In this document: positions 54,872 to 63,694 of the stretch, piece after piece
How positions within the stretch are numbered: the stretch's first letter is position 1
Layout: the number at the start of each line of letters is the position of its first letter
Assembly (NCBI GenBank): GCA_964387025.1
Contig: CAYLUZ010000006.1
Coordinates: 264,814 to 328,813, forward strand
Length of the DNA stretch: 64,000 bases
DNA from: PNON01 sp964387025
Lineage (GTDB): Bacteria > Chloroflexota > Anaerolineae > Anaerolineales > Anaerolineaceae
Direction: 5' to 3'
Notes under the pieces: generated by a model
What the model was told of the DNA's origin: nothing
Databases searched by the model: none
What the model saw: the letters and a program-made list of their open reading frames with translations, nothing else
Translations under genes and position numbers: made by a program

Positions 54872-57544
54872 ATGACGCAGGAAGAAGATAGACCGAAGAA
54901 ATCCATATTATTGTTTTCGACTAACACCCTACCCGAAATGGATGATGTTGGAGGTAAAGCAATAGCTTTGATCCAAATGACAAAGGCTGGCATGCCTGTT
55001 CCGCCCGGGTTTGTCTTAGCAGTCAAATTTTTTAAGCCATGGATGGATATACTTCAAAAAGCTCCTGCATGGGTTGTAATGAAAAATGTCGAAGCCGGAG
55101 AAATTGGTCAAGCAGCAAGAGCGCTTCAGAGTTTGTGCGGCAATCTTAACTTTACTGATCAACAGGAATTTGACCTTGAAGACACCCTGAAATTATTTCG
55201 GGAGAAAAATCAAGGACATTTATTTGCCGTTCGTTCATCCTCTCCAGAAGAGGACCTTGAAGGTGCATCATTTGCCGGAGGTTATGAAACAACCTTGGGA
55301 GTTACGGTTGAAAATATAAAATCTGCGATCCTACATTCGTTCACATCAAGTTTTGATGAACGGGTATTCCTGTACAAAAAAGAACATGGATTTCGACTTG
55401 ACCTACCCAGCATCGCTGTGATCGTCCAGCAGCAGCTGGATGCGGTAAGCGCCGGGGTGGCTTTTTCGCTGAATCCGCTGAACAACTGCTTTGATGAAGC
55501 CGTTATCAATGCCAATTATGGCCTGGGTGAATCGGTGGTCTCCGGCGATGTGGATCCGGATCATTTTGTGGTGGACAAACTCAAGCGGGAAATTATCGAG
55601 ACACGCATCGGAAGTAAACAAGTCATTATCACGCTGAACCCTGCGGGTGGTACTGCCAAATCCAACCGTGACAACCACCAGGAAACTTCACTCACACCCA
55701 CACAAGTGTTGGAGCTGACTGAATTGCTGGTGCAGGTTGAAAAATATTATCAGAAACCGGTGGATATCGAGTGGGCTATTTCGAGAGATAAAATATTCCT
55801 CCTCCAGGCCCGTCCAATCACCACTTATCTCCCGCTGCCGGAGGAAATGATCACTGCACCTGGACAGCCGAAACGCCTGTACTCCAATTCCACTCTAATC
55901 GAGCAGGGCCTGCAGGAACCACTCTCGGTGCTGGGCACGGATTTCCTGGGCTACGTACTCAATGAAGTGGGCGGCCAAATTGCAAGAGGCGGGATTGGGC
56001 TGGATGGGGTGACCTTTACCTCCGGTGGTGGTTATTACATGAATATTTCATACGCGCAGAAACTGGGGATGCGCGGCGCCAGTCTTGCGCCTGGGAGTAT
56101 CGGCGACCCGCGCGTGACGGCCATCCTTGCAAATATTGACATGTCGCAATATCTGGGTGTCGAACTGCCCGCGAAGCTGAAGGCGATGCGGGGCAAGATG
56201 ATATTCAGCATGCTACCGATGGTCAGATCCATTCTGGGAGCGTATCTCAAGCCAGAGCAACTCCTTCGACGTTATCATGCTGCCCTGCCTCAAGAGATCC
56301 AGCGCCTTGAAACATTTTCCGGCGATGGCTTATCGCTAAAAACGCAAGCCATTGAATTGACCGGATTATTGAGCTTCTTTTATGACGATTATGGGATCCC
56401 GATGATCCTGGCTGCGCAATTTGCCCAGCAGCGTATCCAGAACCTGTTCAAACAAGAGAGCATCCAGGTGCAGGATCACTTGATCAACCTGGGGATTTCG
56501 CTGCCAGGCAACAAGACAGCGGAAATGGGAGAATTGATGTACTCCCTGGCAGCCTCGATCGAGATCAGCCGCTGCAACTCTGCCGCCGACTTTCTGACCA
56601 ACCTCAAGCAAGGAAACCTATCCCCGGATTTTGTGGGCCGCTGGGAGCATTTCATGGCTGAATTTGGGATGCGCTGTCCGGGCGAAATTGACCCTGCCAC
56701 TCCACGCCCAAAGGAACAACCCGCCCTTGTTTTTGAGCAGCTCAAGAATATGTCTCTGACCATACAGGATAGGAAGACTTCCCGGACGTTTTTCGAGGAG
56801 GCTCGCGCAAAACGCGAGTCCGCTTATCAAGCCCTGTATGAAATCGCACTGCAAAAAGGAAAGGTCAAAGCCCGTGCGCTGGAAAAATATTACAAAATAT
56901 GGCTGACCTTAGGTGGATACCGCGAAACGCCAAAGCATTATGTCATCAAGGTGATCGAATTATTCCGCCGTCGGGCACTTGCCATTGCCCAAATTTTTGT
57001 GGCAGATCAGCGATTGGATACCCCGGAACAAATCTTTGACTTGACCATTGCCGATATTGATCAGGCAAAAAAAGACTCGACACTCGATCTGCGTGCACTG
57101 GCGCAGGAACGCACCGTGCTCACCAACAAGATCAGGAAAAGCCACCTGGTGGCGCGTATCATTGATTCGCGCGGAAAGATCTATTTTCCTCCCCATCAAT
57201 CAGCCACAAACGGTGAACTGATTGGCGTCCCCATTTCTCCCGGCGTGGTGCAGGGACGGGTTAAGGTGTTCCGCCACGCAACCGATAAGCAACTGCTTCC
57301 CGGTGAAATCCTGGTGGCCCGCGCCACCGACCCCGGTTGGACGCCGTTGTTCATCAATGCCAAAGGCATCATCCTGGAGATTGGCGGTGCTTTGCAGCAT
57401 GGTGCAGTCGTGGCGCGTGAATACGGCATTCCTTGCGTCTCAGGCCTTGACGACGCCACCAGTAAATTGAAGGATGGGCAGTTGGTTGAAATGGATGGTT
57501 CCAACGGTTTTGTACGTTTTTTGGAAGAAGCAAACAAGAACTAG
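54872..57544 (+). CDS. Rifampicin-phosphotransferase-like / PEP-synthase-like enzyme
   Basis: This 890-residue protein has an N-terminal PPDK ATP-grasp domain (about residues 15-320; GGKAIALIQM, FAVRSSSPEEDLEGASFAGG, FLLQARPIT), a large helical middle region (about 330-780) with FGMRCPGEID, and a C-terminal swivelling His domain. The catalytic His843 is in LQHGAVVAREYGIPCVSG. The order ATP-grasp, middle domain, His domain and the lack of a PEP-binding TIM barrel fit rifampicin phosphotransferase, which inactivates rifamycins with ATP, rather than true PEP synthase. Its antibiotic target is not proven. Sequence before about 55400 is A+T richer than the rest. It is 12 bp upstream of an efflux gene. 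Confidence 0.87.
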   Translation: MTQEEDRPKKSILLFSTNTLPEMDDVGGKAIALIQMTKAGMPVPPGFVLAVKFFKPWMDILQKAPAWVVMKNVEAGEIGQAARALQSLCGNLNFTDQQEFDLEDTLKLFREKNQGHLFAVRSSSPEEDLEGASFAGGYETTLGVTVENIKSAILHSFTSSFDERVFLYKKEHGFRLDLPSIAVIVQQQLDAVSAGVAFSLNPLNNCFDEAVINANYGLGESVVSGDVDPDHFVVDKLKREIIETRIGSKQVIITLNPAGGTAKSNRDNHQETSLTPTQVLELTELLVQVEKYYQKPVDIEWAISRDKIFLLQARPITTYLPLPEEMITAPGQPKRLYSNSTLIEQGLQEPLSVLGTDFLGYVLNEVGGQIARGGIGLDGVTFTSGGGYYMNISYAQKLGMRGASLAPGSIGDPRVTAILANIDMSQYLGVELPAKLKAMRGKMIFSMLPMVRSILGAYLKPEQLLRRYHAALPQEIQRLETFSGDGLSLKTQAIELTGLLSFFYDDYGIPMILAAQFAQQRIQNLFKQESIQVQDHLINLGISLPGNKTAEMGELMYSLAASIEISRCNSAADFLTNLKQGNLSPDFVGRWEHFMAEFGMRCPGEIDPATPRPKEQPALVFEQLKNMSLTIQDRKTSRTFFEEARAKRESAYQALYEIALQKGKVKARALEKYYKIWLTLGGYRETPKHYVIKVIELFRRRALAIAQIFVADQRLDTPEQIFDLTIADIDQAKKDSTLDLRALAQERTVLTNKIRKSHLVARIIDSRGKIYFPPHQSATNGELIGVPISPGVVQGRVKVFRHATDKQLLPGEILVARATDPGWTPLFINAKGIILEIGGALQHGAVVAREYGIPCVSGLDDATSKLKDGQLVEMDGSNGFVRFLEEANKN

Positions 57545-57556
57545 GAGGCAAACTTC

Positions 57557-58879
57557 ATGACAACATTTATCGGGATCGTCCTGGGGATGTTTGGTATCAG
57601 CATCATGCAATTGGTCCTGGCAACTGCAATGCCGTTCATTGTCACGGAAATCGGGGGTGATCATCTTTACGGCTGGGTCTTTTCGAGCTATATGCTGGCT
57701 TCCCTGTTAACCATTCCTGTTTTCTCAAAGCTGGCAGACCTCTATGGAAAGAAGAAGTTTTATTTGCTTGGCATGGGTATCTTTGCCATCGGCACCCTGT
57801 ATGGTGGGATGGCTCCCAGCATGGAGCATTTGATCATTGCCAGGGTTATTCAAGGCCTGGGTGCGGGGATAATGGTTCCCGTTTCAATTGCATTGATCTC
57901 AGACATCTTTCCGGCTGAAAAAAGAGGTGTGATGATCGGAGGACTGAGTTTCATCCAGCTTCTTGCTAACATCCTCAGCCCGATCCTGGGAAGCATCATC
58001 ACAAAACAATTAGGTTGGCACTGGATTTTTTACATTACTCTTGTAATGGTTGTTGCCGCCTTGTTTTTAGTGGCAATGGCCAGGCAGGCAACCCGGGTTA
58101 GCCAAAGTATACGCTGGTCAGAAATTGACCTGGTCGGGGGGCTTGTTTTTGGTCTCTTCTGTGCATTGACTGTCAACTTTTCAAATGTTGTTAGCGGTCA
58201 AAGCAAGCTAGGAATAACGGGGGTATTGTTCCTCATAGGTGCGATTACCACCGCGATCATACTGGTTTGGAATGAACGCCGGCATAAAGATCCGATCATC
58301 AAAGTGGCGTTCTTTCGATCGAAGATCCTGCGGCGATCGATCATTAGTTCACTTGTTGCAGGCGGGATTATGTACGGGTTGGTCACCATCCTGCCTTTGT
58401 GCGGTGTAGTCCTAAATCAGCAGGGATTCAATATTGACGAAAGTAAAATTCTTATGCTGTTCATGTTGGGCACCACCTTTGGCCTTCTAATTGCCAGTCG
58501 GCTCGTGACAAAGCTCAATGCAAATTTTCCAAAAACATTGTGGGGGGTGTCGGTCCTCAGTGCAGGGTTGATGTACTATGCCATCAGTGCGAGTAATTTG
58601 CTCCTGTTCTATATCGTCACCGGTATTCTTGGATTGTTACTTGGCGGGATCATGGCAACGTTGCTGATCAATTCTCAAAATGCTGTGAGCAGTGAGGATA
58701 GGACAGTTTTAAGCGGACTCGTGCAATTGGGACGGTATTTGGGAGCTGCAATAGGTGTGACGATCCTGACCGGCATACTGCCGGAAGTAAGCCAGATCAG
58801 CGCTGCTGCGCAATTCCTGGGTGCATTTGGATTGTTGGTGGGAATATATATCCTGGGGTTGACCAACGAATTGATATAG
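57557..58879 (+). CDS. MFS drug-efflux permease (DHA2-like)
   Basis: This 440-residue polytopic protein has roughly 12-14 helices. The first half shows MFS motif A (KLADLYGKKKFY, about residues 54-65), motif B (ARVIQGLGAGIMVP) and an antiporter-like helix (LANILSPILGSII). These fit EmrB/QacA-type proton-drug antiporters. An AGGAGG site overlaps the stop of the upstream gene, so the two are cotranscribed. With the TetR gene this forms a regulator-modification-efflux set. The drug is unknown. Confidence 0.9.
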   Translation: MTTFIGIVLGMFGISIMQLVLATAMPFIVTEIGGDHLYGWVFSSYMLASLLTIPVFSKLADLYGKKKFYLLGMGIFAIGTLYGGMAPSMEHLIIARVIQGLGAGIMVPVSIALISDIFPAEKRGVMIGGLSFIQLLANILSPILGSIITKQLGWHWIFYITLVMVVAALFLVAMARQATRVSQSIRWSEIDLVGGLVFGLFCALTVNFSNVVSGQSKLGITGVLFLIGAITTAIILVWNERRHKDPIIKVAFFRSKILRRSIISSLVAGGIMYGLVTILPLCGVVLNQQGFNIDESKILMLFMLGTTFGLLIASRLVTKLNANFPKTLWGVSVLSAGLMYYAISASNLLLFYIVTGILGLLLGGIMATLLINSQNAVSSEDRTVLSGLVQLGRYLGAAIGVTILTGILPEVSQISAAAQFLGAFGLLVGIYILGLTNELI

Positions 58880-58946
58880 GTAAATCTCAACCATTTCAGT
58901 TCCAAAATAACAAAGATATTGTAATGAATAAAAGCAGTTTGGAAAT

Positions 58947-58993
58947 TTTACTTTGTTCGTGCCGGTGCCCCCACCGCGCGCGAACAAAGTAAA
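58947..58993. repeat. Long inverted repeat between convergent genes
   Basis: TTTACTTTGTTCG (58947-58959) is perfectly complementary to CGAACAAAGTAAA (58981-58993), and CGGTG/CACCG pairs inside the loop. The last base of the stem lies one base before the next gene's stop codon. It lacks T-runs, so it is either an atypical bidirectional terminator or a palindromic repeat. Confidence 0.6.
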
Positions 58994-59731
58994 TTAATTA
59001 TCTAGACTGTAAAGCCCAAATCCTGACCATTCTTTTAGATTTTGTGGATTGTAGTAATATGGACCGCGAATTCTCTCATTGCTAAATGGTTCACTTGTTG
59101 GGTTATAAAAATATAATGAATCGACAACCATAGTTTCGGAAATCCGATACTTTTCTTTACATGACCCGAAACTAAAGCTCATTGCAAATCCTCGTGTTTT
59201 ATATAACACAAGAGGAGCACAATAATTTCGCTCAGTTACAATAGTTATATAATCTGGATCACCGAAAGTATCAATTACATCTTTAAGGTAAATCGTAGGA
59301 GAACTATAGTTTGTATAAATATGGATTTCTTCAACTATATCAGGGGTGTTTATACCAGTACATAAATTACCAACCCCGGTTGAATTACCAAAATTATCTA
59401 AAAATCCATAAAAGAGACAAGATCCTGTTAGGTCCGTCTTGTTTGAATTGTCCGTTAGGACTCCACCAATGTCCTTTAATATTGAAGGAACTTCTTGGAT
59501 ATTTGTTTTTCCAGGAGTTATATTTTCCCAACATGGAATATCGCAAATAGGATTTGACAACCAGGTAGGAATCCATGGTTGTTCTATTTTTACGCTATCT
59601 GGAAATAAAGAGCATGCGCCTATGAGTATTCCTAAAAAAAATGAAATAGATAATACAAAAACTATTTTTTCGATTACGTTACCGAATATATTTCTCATCA
59701 TTCCTTCTTTATTATTTACCAAAATATCCAT
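58994..59731 (-). CDS. Lipoprotein of unknown function
   Basis: I do not recognise this protein of about 245 residues. It has a basic N-terminus, a hydrophobic signal segment (VFVLSISFFLGI) and the lipobox LIGAC, then a soluble domain with several cysteines (CDIPCWENITPGKT, GSCLFYG, NLCTG) and many aromatic residues. The start is uncertain: ATG at 59731 is given; GTG at 59746 and ATG at 59701 or 59698 are alternatives, the last two with AAGGA too close. It is strongly A+T rich compared with its neighbours. Confidence 0.75.
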   Translation of the reverse strand: MDILVNNKEGMMRNIFGNVIEKIVFVLSISFFLGILIGACSLFPDSVKIEQPWIPTWLSNPICDIPCWENITPGKTNIQEVPSILKDIGGVLTDNSNKTDLTGSCLFYGFLDNFGNSTGVGNLCTGINTPDIVEEIHIYTNYSSPTIYLKDVIDTFGDPDYITIVTERNYCAPLVLYKTRGFAMSFSFGSCKEKYRISETMVVDSLYFYNPTSEPFSNERIRGPYYYNPQNLKEWSGFGLYSLDN

Positions 59732-59840
59732 CAAAGGTTTCCACACGGGTAGTATATAAATCTCTGTTCACGCCTGTGTCCTTACTGCGTGCGTGCTTTT
59801 GACCGTGAGGTCTTCTTTTTTTGGGTGTTTGGATTTCGGA

Positions 59841-59879
59841 ATATGTCAGAGATTCCTCACTTCGGCCGGAATGACATAT
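59841..59879. repeat. Palindromic dispersed-repeat-like element
   Basis: ATATGTCA (59841-59848) is complementary to TGACATAT (59872-59879), with TTCC/GGAA pairing inside. The minus strand begins TGTCATTCCGGCCGAAG and goes on to GAGGAATCTCTGACA. This resembles short TGTCATTCCGA-type elements that recur between genes of several bacteria, from memory. One copy is seen here. Confidence 0.55.
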
Positions 59880-59933
59880 ATTAGCAGACTTGTTAACATG
59901 AAAGACCGTGATACATTGATCAACTCCAACCCG

Positions 59934-61088
59934 CTATTTCATATTCATGCGCTGGAACAGGACCACCCCCACCCCGAAGTAAATAACCGAGAGGATGGTC
60001 AGCATGAGCAGTTCATACCCGACCTCGGAAAGGCCGACCCCCAATGTAAATATTTTGTTCAATGCAATGACTGCATGCGTGGGCGGCAGGACGTCATAAA
60101 TGGCTACACCATGACCATAGACCGTGAACAGGTTGGTGCGCGGTAACGGGAATACTGCCCCCGTCAGGAACATCAGGAATCCCAGCGGGAAATTGGCGAT
60201 CACGAAAGCCTGCGATACGGTTTTTGCGAAAGCCGCCACGATCATACCTGTGCCAATTATGGACAAACTGGTGATGACAGCGATCAGCAATGCCAGCCAG
60301 ATCTGTCCCTGGCTCTTGAATCCGCAAATGATCGCGGTGAAGAACGTCAACCCGATGCTGACCAGCGAGACAAGAACCAGCCAGGCGCTGACGCCTCCCA
60401 GGAATTCAAATGATGTGACCCCTGCCAGATGCAAGCGGATCAGTTTATTGCCCTCGCTCTCGCGTGCCACCAGCATGGCTGCCTGAAAAATGGTAATGAC
60501 AATGGCGAAGATCAACAGGCCCGGAACATAGTTTTCGAACTCGCTGCGGGCAGCGGATGCACCTAACGGCGTTTCCAATAATCCAACCGGGCGGACCTCC
60601 CCGCTCATGGCTGCTATATAGTTTTCCGCCACCGTCATGGCTGAAACAGCCGCGACGGTATAAGTGGGATACGTAAGATCACCCACGAACTCCAATCTGG
60701 TGGGAGTGACCTGACGGTTTAACTTTATTGCCTCCAACACCTCTGAGAAATCCGGAGGGATGATCAACAATGCAGCCGCATCCCGGTTGCGCAGGCGGCC
60801 TTCTGCAGTAGCCCGGTCTTTCACCTCGATCACCCGTAAGAATGGCGCTCCATTCTCGTAAGAGAAACTGCGCAGCTCACCTACCAGTTCCTGCCCGGCG
60901 TGGAGTCTGCCTGACCCGCGATCTTGATCGATGACCAGCAGTCCGTAAGTGGTGGATCCACCGGAGCTGGTGATCAGCCAGTAGATGAAGACGAAAAGTG
61001 GCGCAAAGACCAGGCTGAGCAGCAGCACCCACAGGTCCCGCTTTTGTTCAATGGCACTTTTTTTAAAGATAATCCAAAATCGCATCAT
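59934..61088 (-). CDS. ABC-2 type exporter permease
   Basis: This 384-residue permease has the ABC2_membrane_3 layout: TM1 near residues 20-42, a large extracytoplasmic domain (about 45-185), then five helices from about 190. Parts are GLLIFAIVITIFQAAMLVARE and NFPLGFLMFLTGAVFPLPR. It is fused to nothing and overlaps the ATPase gene by 4 bp, so permease and ATPase form the exporter. Substrate is unknown; relatives move drugs, lipids or polysaccharides. Confidence 0.9.
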   Translation of the reverse strand: MMRFWIIFKKSAIEQKRDLWVLLLSLVFAPLFVFIYWLITSSGGSTTYGLLVIDQDRGSGRLHAGQELVGELRSFSYENGAPFLRVIEVKDRATAEGRLRNRDAAALLIIPPDFSEVLEAIKLNRQVTPTRLEFVGDLTYPTYTVAAVSAMTVAENYIAAMSGEVRPVGLLETPLGASAARSEFENYVPGLLIFAIVITIFQAAMLVARESEGNKLIRLHLAGVTSFEFLGGVSAWLVLVSLVSIGLTFFTAIICGFKSQGQIWLALLIAVITSLSIIGTGMIVAAFAKTVSQAFVIANFPLGFLMFLTGAVFPLPRTNLFTVYGHGVAIYDVLPPTHAVIALNKIFTLGVGLSEVGYELLMLTILSVIYFGVGVVLFQRMNMK

Positions 61089-62020
61089 TCCCGTAATCTC
61101 CGCCCAGTAATGGAGATGAAAACATCTTCGAGCGTATTGGAGCGCATGCGGGCTTCACCCAACTGCACGCCCTGTCCCCTTAATTCCTCCAAAATACCCG
61201 GCAGCTTTTCCAGCAGGGCATGGCCGCGCAGGATTAGTGTATGATCGGCCATATTCACTGCTACTCCCGGTTGATTGACCAGTATCAGCATTTCCGGGTT
61301 CAGGTCATGCTGAACATCCAGTTCGATGACATCGCCTTCACCGACCGTGCGTTTGAGCTCTGCGGGAGTATCCACCTTCAGGAGTTTGCCGTGGTCGATG
61401 ATCGCCACCCGGTCAGAGAGTCGATCCGCCTCATCCATGTTGTGAGTAGTCAGGATGATGGTTTTCTTGCGCGCCAGCGAGTGGATATATTCCCTGACCA
61501 TCACCCTGCTCTGCGGATCCAATCCCGTTTCGGGTTCATCCAGGATCAACAGACCCGGGTCATGCACCAATCCCAACGCCAGGTTGAGCCGGCGCTGCAT
61601 CCCTCCCGATAGTTTGGATGCCAGTTGATCGCGTTTCTCGGCCAGCCCCAATTGTTCCAGCAGGTGCTCAGAACGCTGCCTGGCTTTACTGGCAGGTAAG
61701 CGGTACATCCGCCCGATGAACTCCAATTGCTCCAGGCAGGTCATTTTATCCCAGAGGATGTTCTGCTGGGTGCAAACCCCCACATTGCGCATCACTTCGA
61801 AATCGCCGGTCAATGCCTTGTGGCCATCGATATAGATCTCGCCAGAATCGGGCTGCAAGAGGCCGCAGATCATCTGGATGGTGGTGGTTTTGCCAGCCCC
61901 GTTGGGTCCCAGCAAGCCAAAGATCTCGCCCTGCTTCACACACAGGCTGATATCATCCACCGCTTTGAGTGCGCCGAAGGATTTGCTGATATTTCGAATT
62001 TCAAGGCAGGTATCGTTCAA
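61085..62020 (-). CDS. ABC transporter ATP-binding protein
   Basis: This 311-residue ATPase has Walker A GPNGAGKTTT (about residues 37-46), signature LSGGMQRRLNLALG, Walker B LLILDEPETGLDP and a C-terminal DrrA/CcmA-type extension (about 215-311). The start is TTG at 62020 with no clear ribosome site and only about 15 nt of leader; I found no better start. It is the first gene of the exporter operon, controlled by a -10 box and a palindrome just upstream. Confidence 0.92.
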   Translation of the reverse strand: MNDTCLEIRNISKSFGALKAVDDISLCVKQGEIFGLLGPNGAGKTTTIQMICGLLQPDSGEIYIDGHKALTGDFEVMRNVGVCTQQNILWDKMTCLEQLEFIGRMYRLPASKARQRSEHLLEQLGLAEKRDQLASKLSGGMQRRLNLALGLVHDPGLLILDEPETGLDPQSRVMVREYIHSLARKKTIILTTHNMDEADRLSDRVAIIDHGKLLKVDTPAELKRTVGEGDVIELDVQHDLNPEMLILVNQPGVAVNMADHTLILRGHALLEKLPGILEELRGQGVQLGEARMRSNTLEDVFISITGRRLRE

Positions 62021-62041
62021 GGTATTTTCTTTTTCTAGCTT

Positions 62042-62078
62042 ATTATATTAGTAAGGATAGTGGGTAAAGTACACACTA
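62042..62078 (-). promoter_or_regulatory. Exporter promoter with candidate operator
   Basis: On the minus strand TATAAT (62047-62042) is a perfect -10 box without a good -35. Just upstream, TAGTGGGTA (62058-62066) and TACACACTA (62070-62078) form an inverted repeat with 8 of 9 pairs matching around AAG. The size and symmetry fit a dimeric repressor such as GntR (YtrA type), but no regulator gene is adjacent. Confidence 0.5.
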
Positions 62079-62217
62079 ATTCTAGCTAATCCCATGAGTA
62101 TTCATGAATTTCTAATAGCTTTCCAACATCAGAATATATTTTTAATCATGGGGTCGAATGGTTCTTTCATCCGCAAATCCAATGAATTTTATAAATTAGG
62201 TGACTCCAATTCCTAGG

Positions 62218-63015
62218 CTAGAACACAAAAGCGAACATTCGCAAGACTTCAAAGAAGTCATTACTCTCAAAATGGATGGTGTAAGGCTCAGGCAGGCTCA
62301 CACCGGGATAGAACGAACTGGAATATGCCTTGGTATGGTCCTTAAAACGGATATCCACAGAGAATTTCTCAGGCAGTATGATCAAGTATTGTTTGAGGTC
62401 ACCTTTCAGGGCTTGCTCCACTCCGCTGCGAATCTGCTCCACTGCCAGTTGCGGATGGATGTTGATGGTGGAGTTGCCAATACCCTCTTTTACCGCTACC
62501 GTTTTCACGGCAGGGTTGATGCCCTGCACTTCCTTGCACAGGCCGACGTCGCCTGAGACAAAAGCGACCGGTACACCGGAAAGTGCGGCCGCATAGGCAT
62601 TGATCAGGAACTCCGAGGCGTAGGTGTCATTGATCTTGATATATACATCGCCCAGAGACATGGAATGGGACAGCGGGTTGGTATGCGACCCAGCCCGCGA
62701 GTGATACCCGATCATCAAAACCGCATCATAAGTGGAATCCATGCCATCCACCATAAAGTAAGGGTGTCCGCTCCACCCGCGCCATAACAGGCTGCCCTTT
62801 GGCAGCTTCTCCGCCTGGATGTTCCTGGCGGAATCATGGGCGTCCTTCACCATGATCTCGGTTGCCCCGGCGGCCAGCGCCCCTTCGCAGGCTGCCGCGA
62901 CCTCGGCGGTCATCTGCTCACGGAATTCCGGATAATCCGGATGTTTCTTTTCGGTTTCGTCCCAGTTGGTGGTTCCGGTAATTCCTTCAATATCAGCGCT
63001 GATGTATATTTTCAT
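62218..63015 (-). CDS. M55 family D-aminopeptidase (DppA-like)
   Basis: This 265-residue enzyme is of peptidase family M55, zinc D-aminopeptidases that release D-amino acids from peptides. It starts MKIYISADIEGITG, in which Asp8 and Glu10 are the expected metal ligands. VKDAHDSARN and LMIGYHSRAG supply further ligand histidines, and the C-terminal part has YSSSFYPGVS. I start it at the ATG at 63015, with GGAGA at 6-7 nt; the open frame runs 33 codons upstream without family similarity. No dipeptide transporter genes are beside it. It could recycle wall D-peptides. Confidence 0.92.
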   Translation of the reverse strand: MKIYISADIEGITGTTNWDETEKKHPDYPEFREQMTAEVAAACEGALAAGATEIMVKDAHDSARNIQAEKLPKGSLLWRGWSGHPYFMVDGMDSTYDAVLMIGYHSRAGSHTNPLSHSMSLGDVYIKINDTYASEFLINAYAAALSGVPVAFVSGDVGLCKEVQGINPAVKTVAVKEGIGNSTINIHPQLAVEQIRSGVEQALKGDLKQYLIILPEKFSVDIRFKDHTKAYSSSFYPGVSLPEPYTIHFESNDFFEVLRMFAFVF

Positions 63016-63076
63016 TTTAGTCTCCATGGATAAATTATATCCATTTCCAATAATTACCCGCATCCGATTTGAAATA

Positions 63077-63694
63077 TCATGGGCAGGGCAGTTCGTCGAC
63101 AATTTCTGCTGCATCTGCCCATTCAGTAGCCTGGCTGCTGGATGGGTAATCCTTTATACAACCCGGGAGGTCTCGCAATACCAGCATCCTATCCACGCGG
63201 TCAAAGGTGATGACGCCATCCGTGTAGATGGTGCGGCTGACCCTTTTTTCGTGTGTACCACCCGGTGCCAGAGAATAACTCATCCAATCCTCTAACTTCA
63301 TAGCATTATTATCCCAGGATTCATATAACATGAGCAGCAGAGGGTCATTGCCTTCGTTGGTAAAGAGCAACCGTGCGTTGCAGGAAACGCCCCCTGTTCC
63401 CTTGCTGCTACTTAAATCCTCATAAGACCAGTGGTAGGTCGTTTTTGAGGCGATACACTCTTCTGTTGTATCGGGATCTTTGATTGTGGCTGTTGGTTTG
63501 ACAGTTGTGTCGCACCATTCTTCTAGTTCGCCAGAGTTATTTACTTCCTGCCGCCAGACACCCCCTTTCTCGGCGCAATCAATGGATCCAAGATCGGACA
63601 CAACTGCTGAAGGGCTTAATCCGCAGGCAAACTGAAGGGATATAAGTATCAAAACTAGCAGAATAAGCGGGGAATGTTGGCTGATCCTTTTCAT
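63077..63694 (-). CDS. Lipoprotein of unknown function
   Basis: This 205-residue lipoprotein has the signal MKRISQHSPLILLVLILIS and the lipobox LQFAC with Cys24. The mature part has a cysteine-rich start (SIDCAEKGGVWRQEV, EEWCDTT) and a beta-rich domain containing VSCNARLLFTNEG and LMLYESW. I know no family for it. It lies 61 bp upstream of the M55 gene in the same direction. Confidence 0.78.
   Translation of the reverse strand: MKRISQHSPLILLVLILISLQFACGLSPSAVVSDLGSIDCAEKGGVWRQEVNNSGELEEWCDTTVKPTATIKDPDTTEECIASKTTYHWSYEDLSSSKGTGGVSCNARLLFTNEGNDPLLLMLYESWDNNAMKLEDWMSYSLAPGGTHEKRVSRTIYTDGVITFDRVDRMLVLRDLPGCIKDYPSSSQATEWADAAEIVDELPCP

Noticed and set aside
54872..57544. True phosphoenolpyruvate synthase
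   Set aside because: ATP-grasp and His domains are present, but the C-terminal PEP-binding TIM barrel is missing and the His domain is at the very end, as in rifampicin phosphotransferases.
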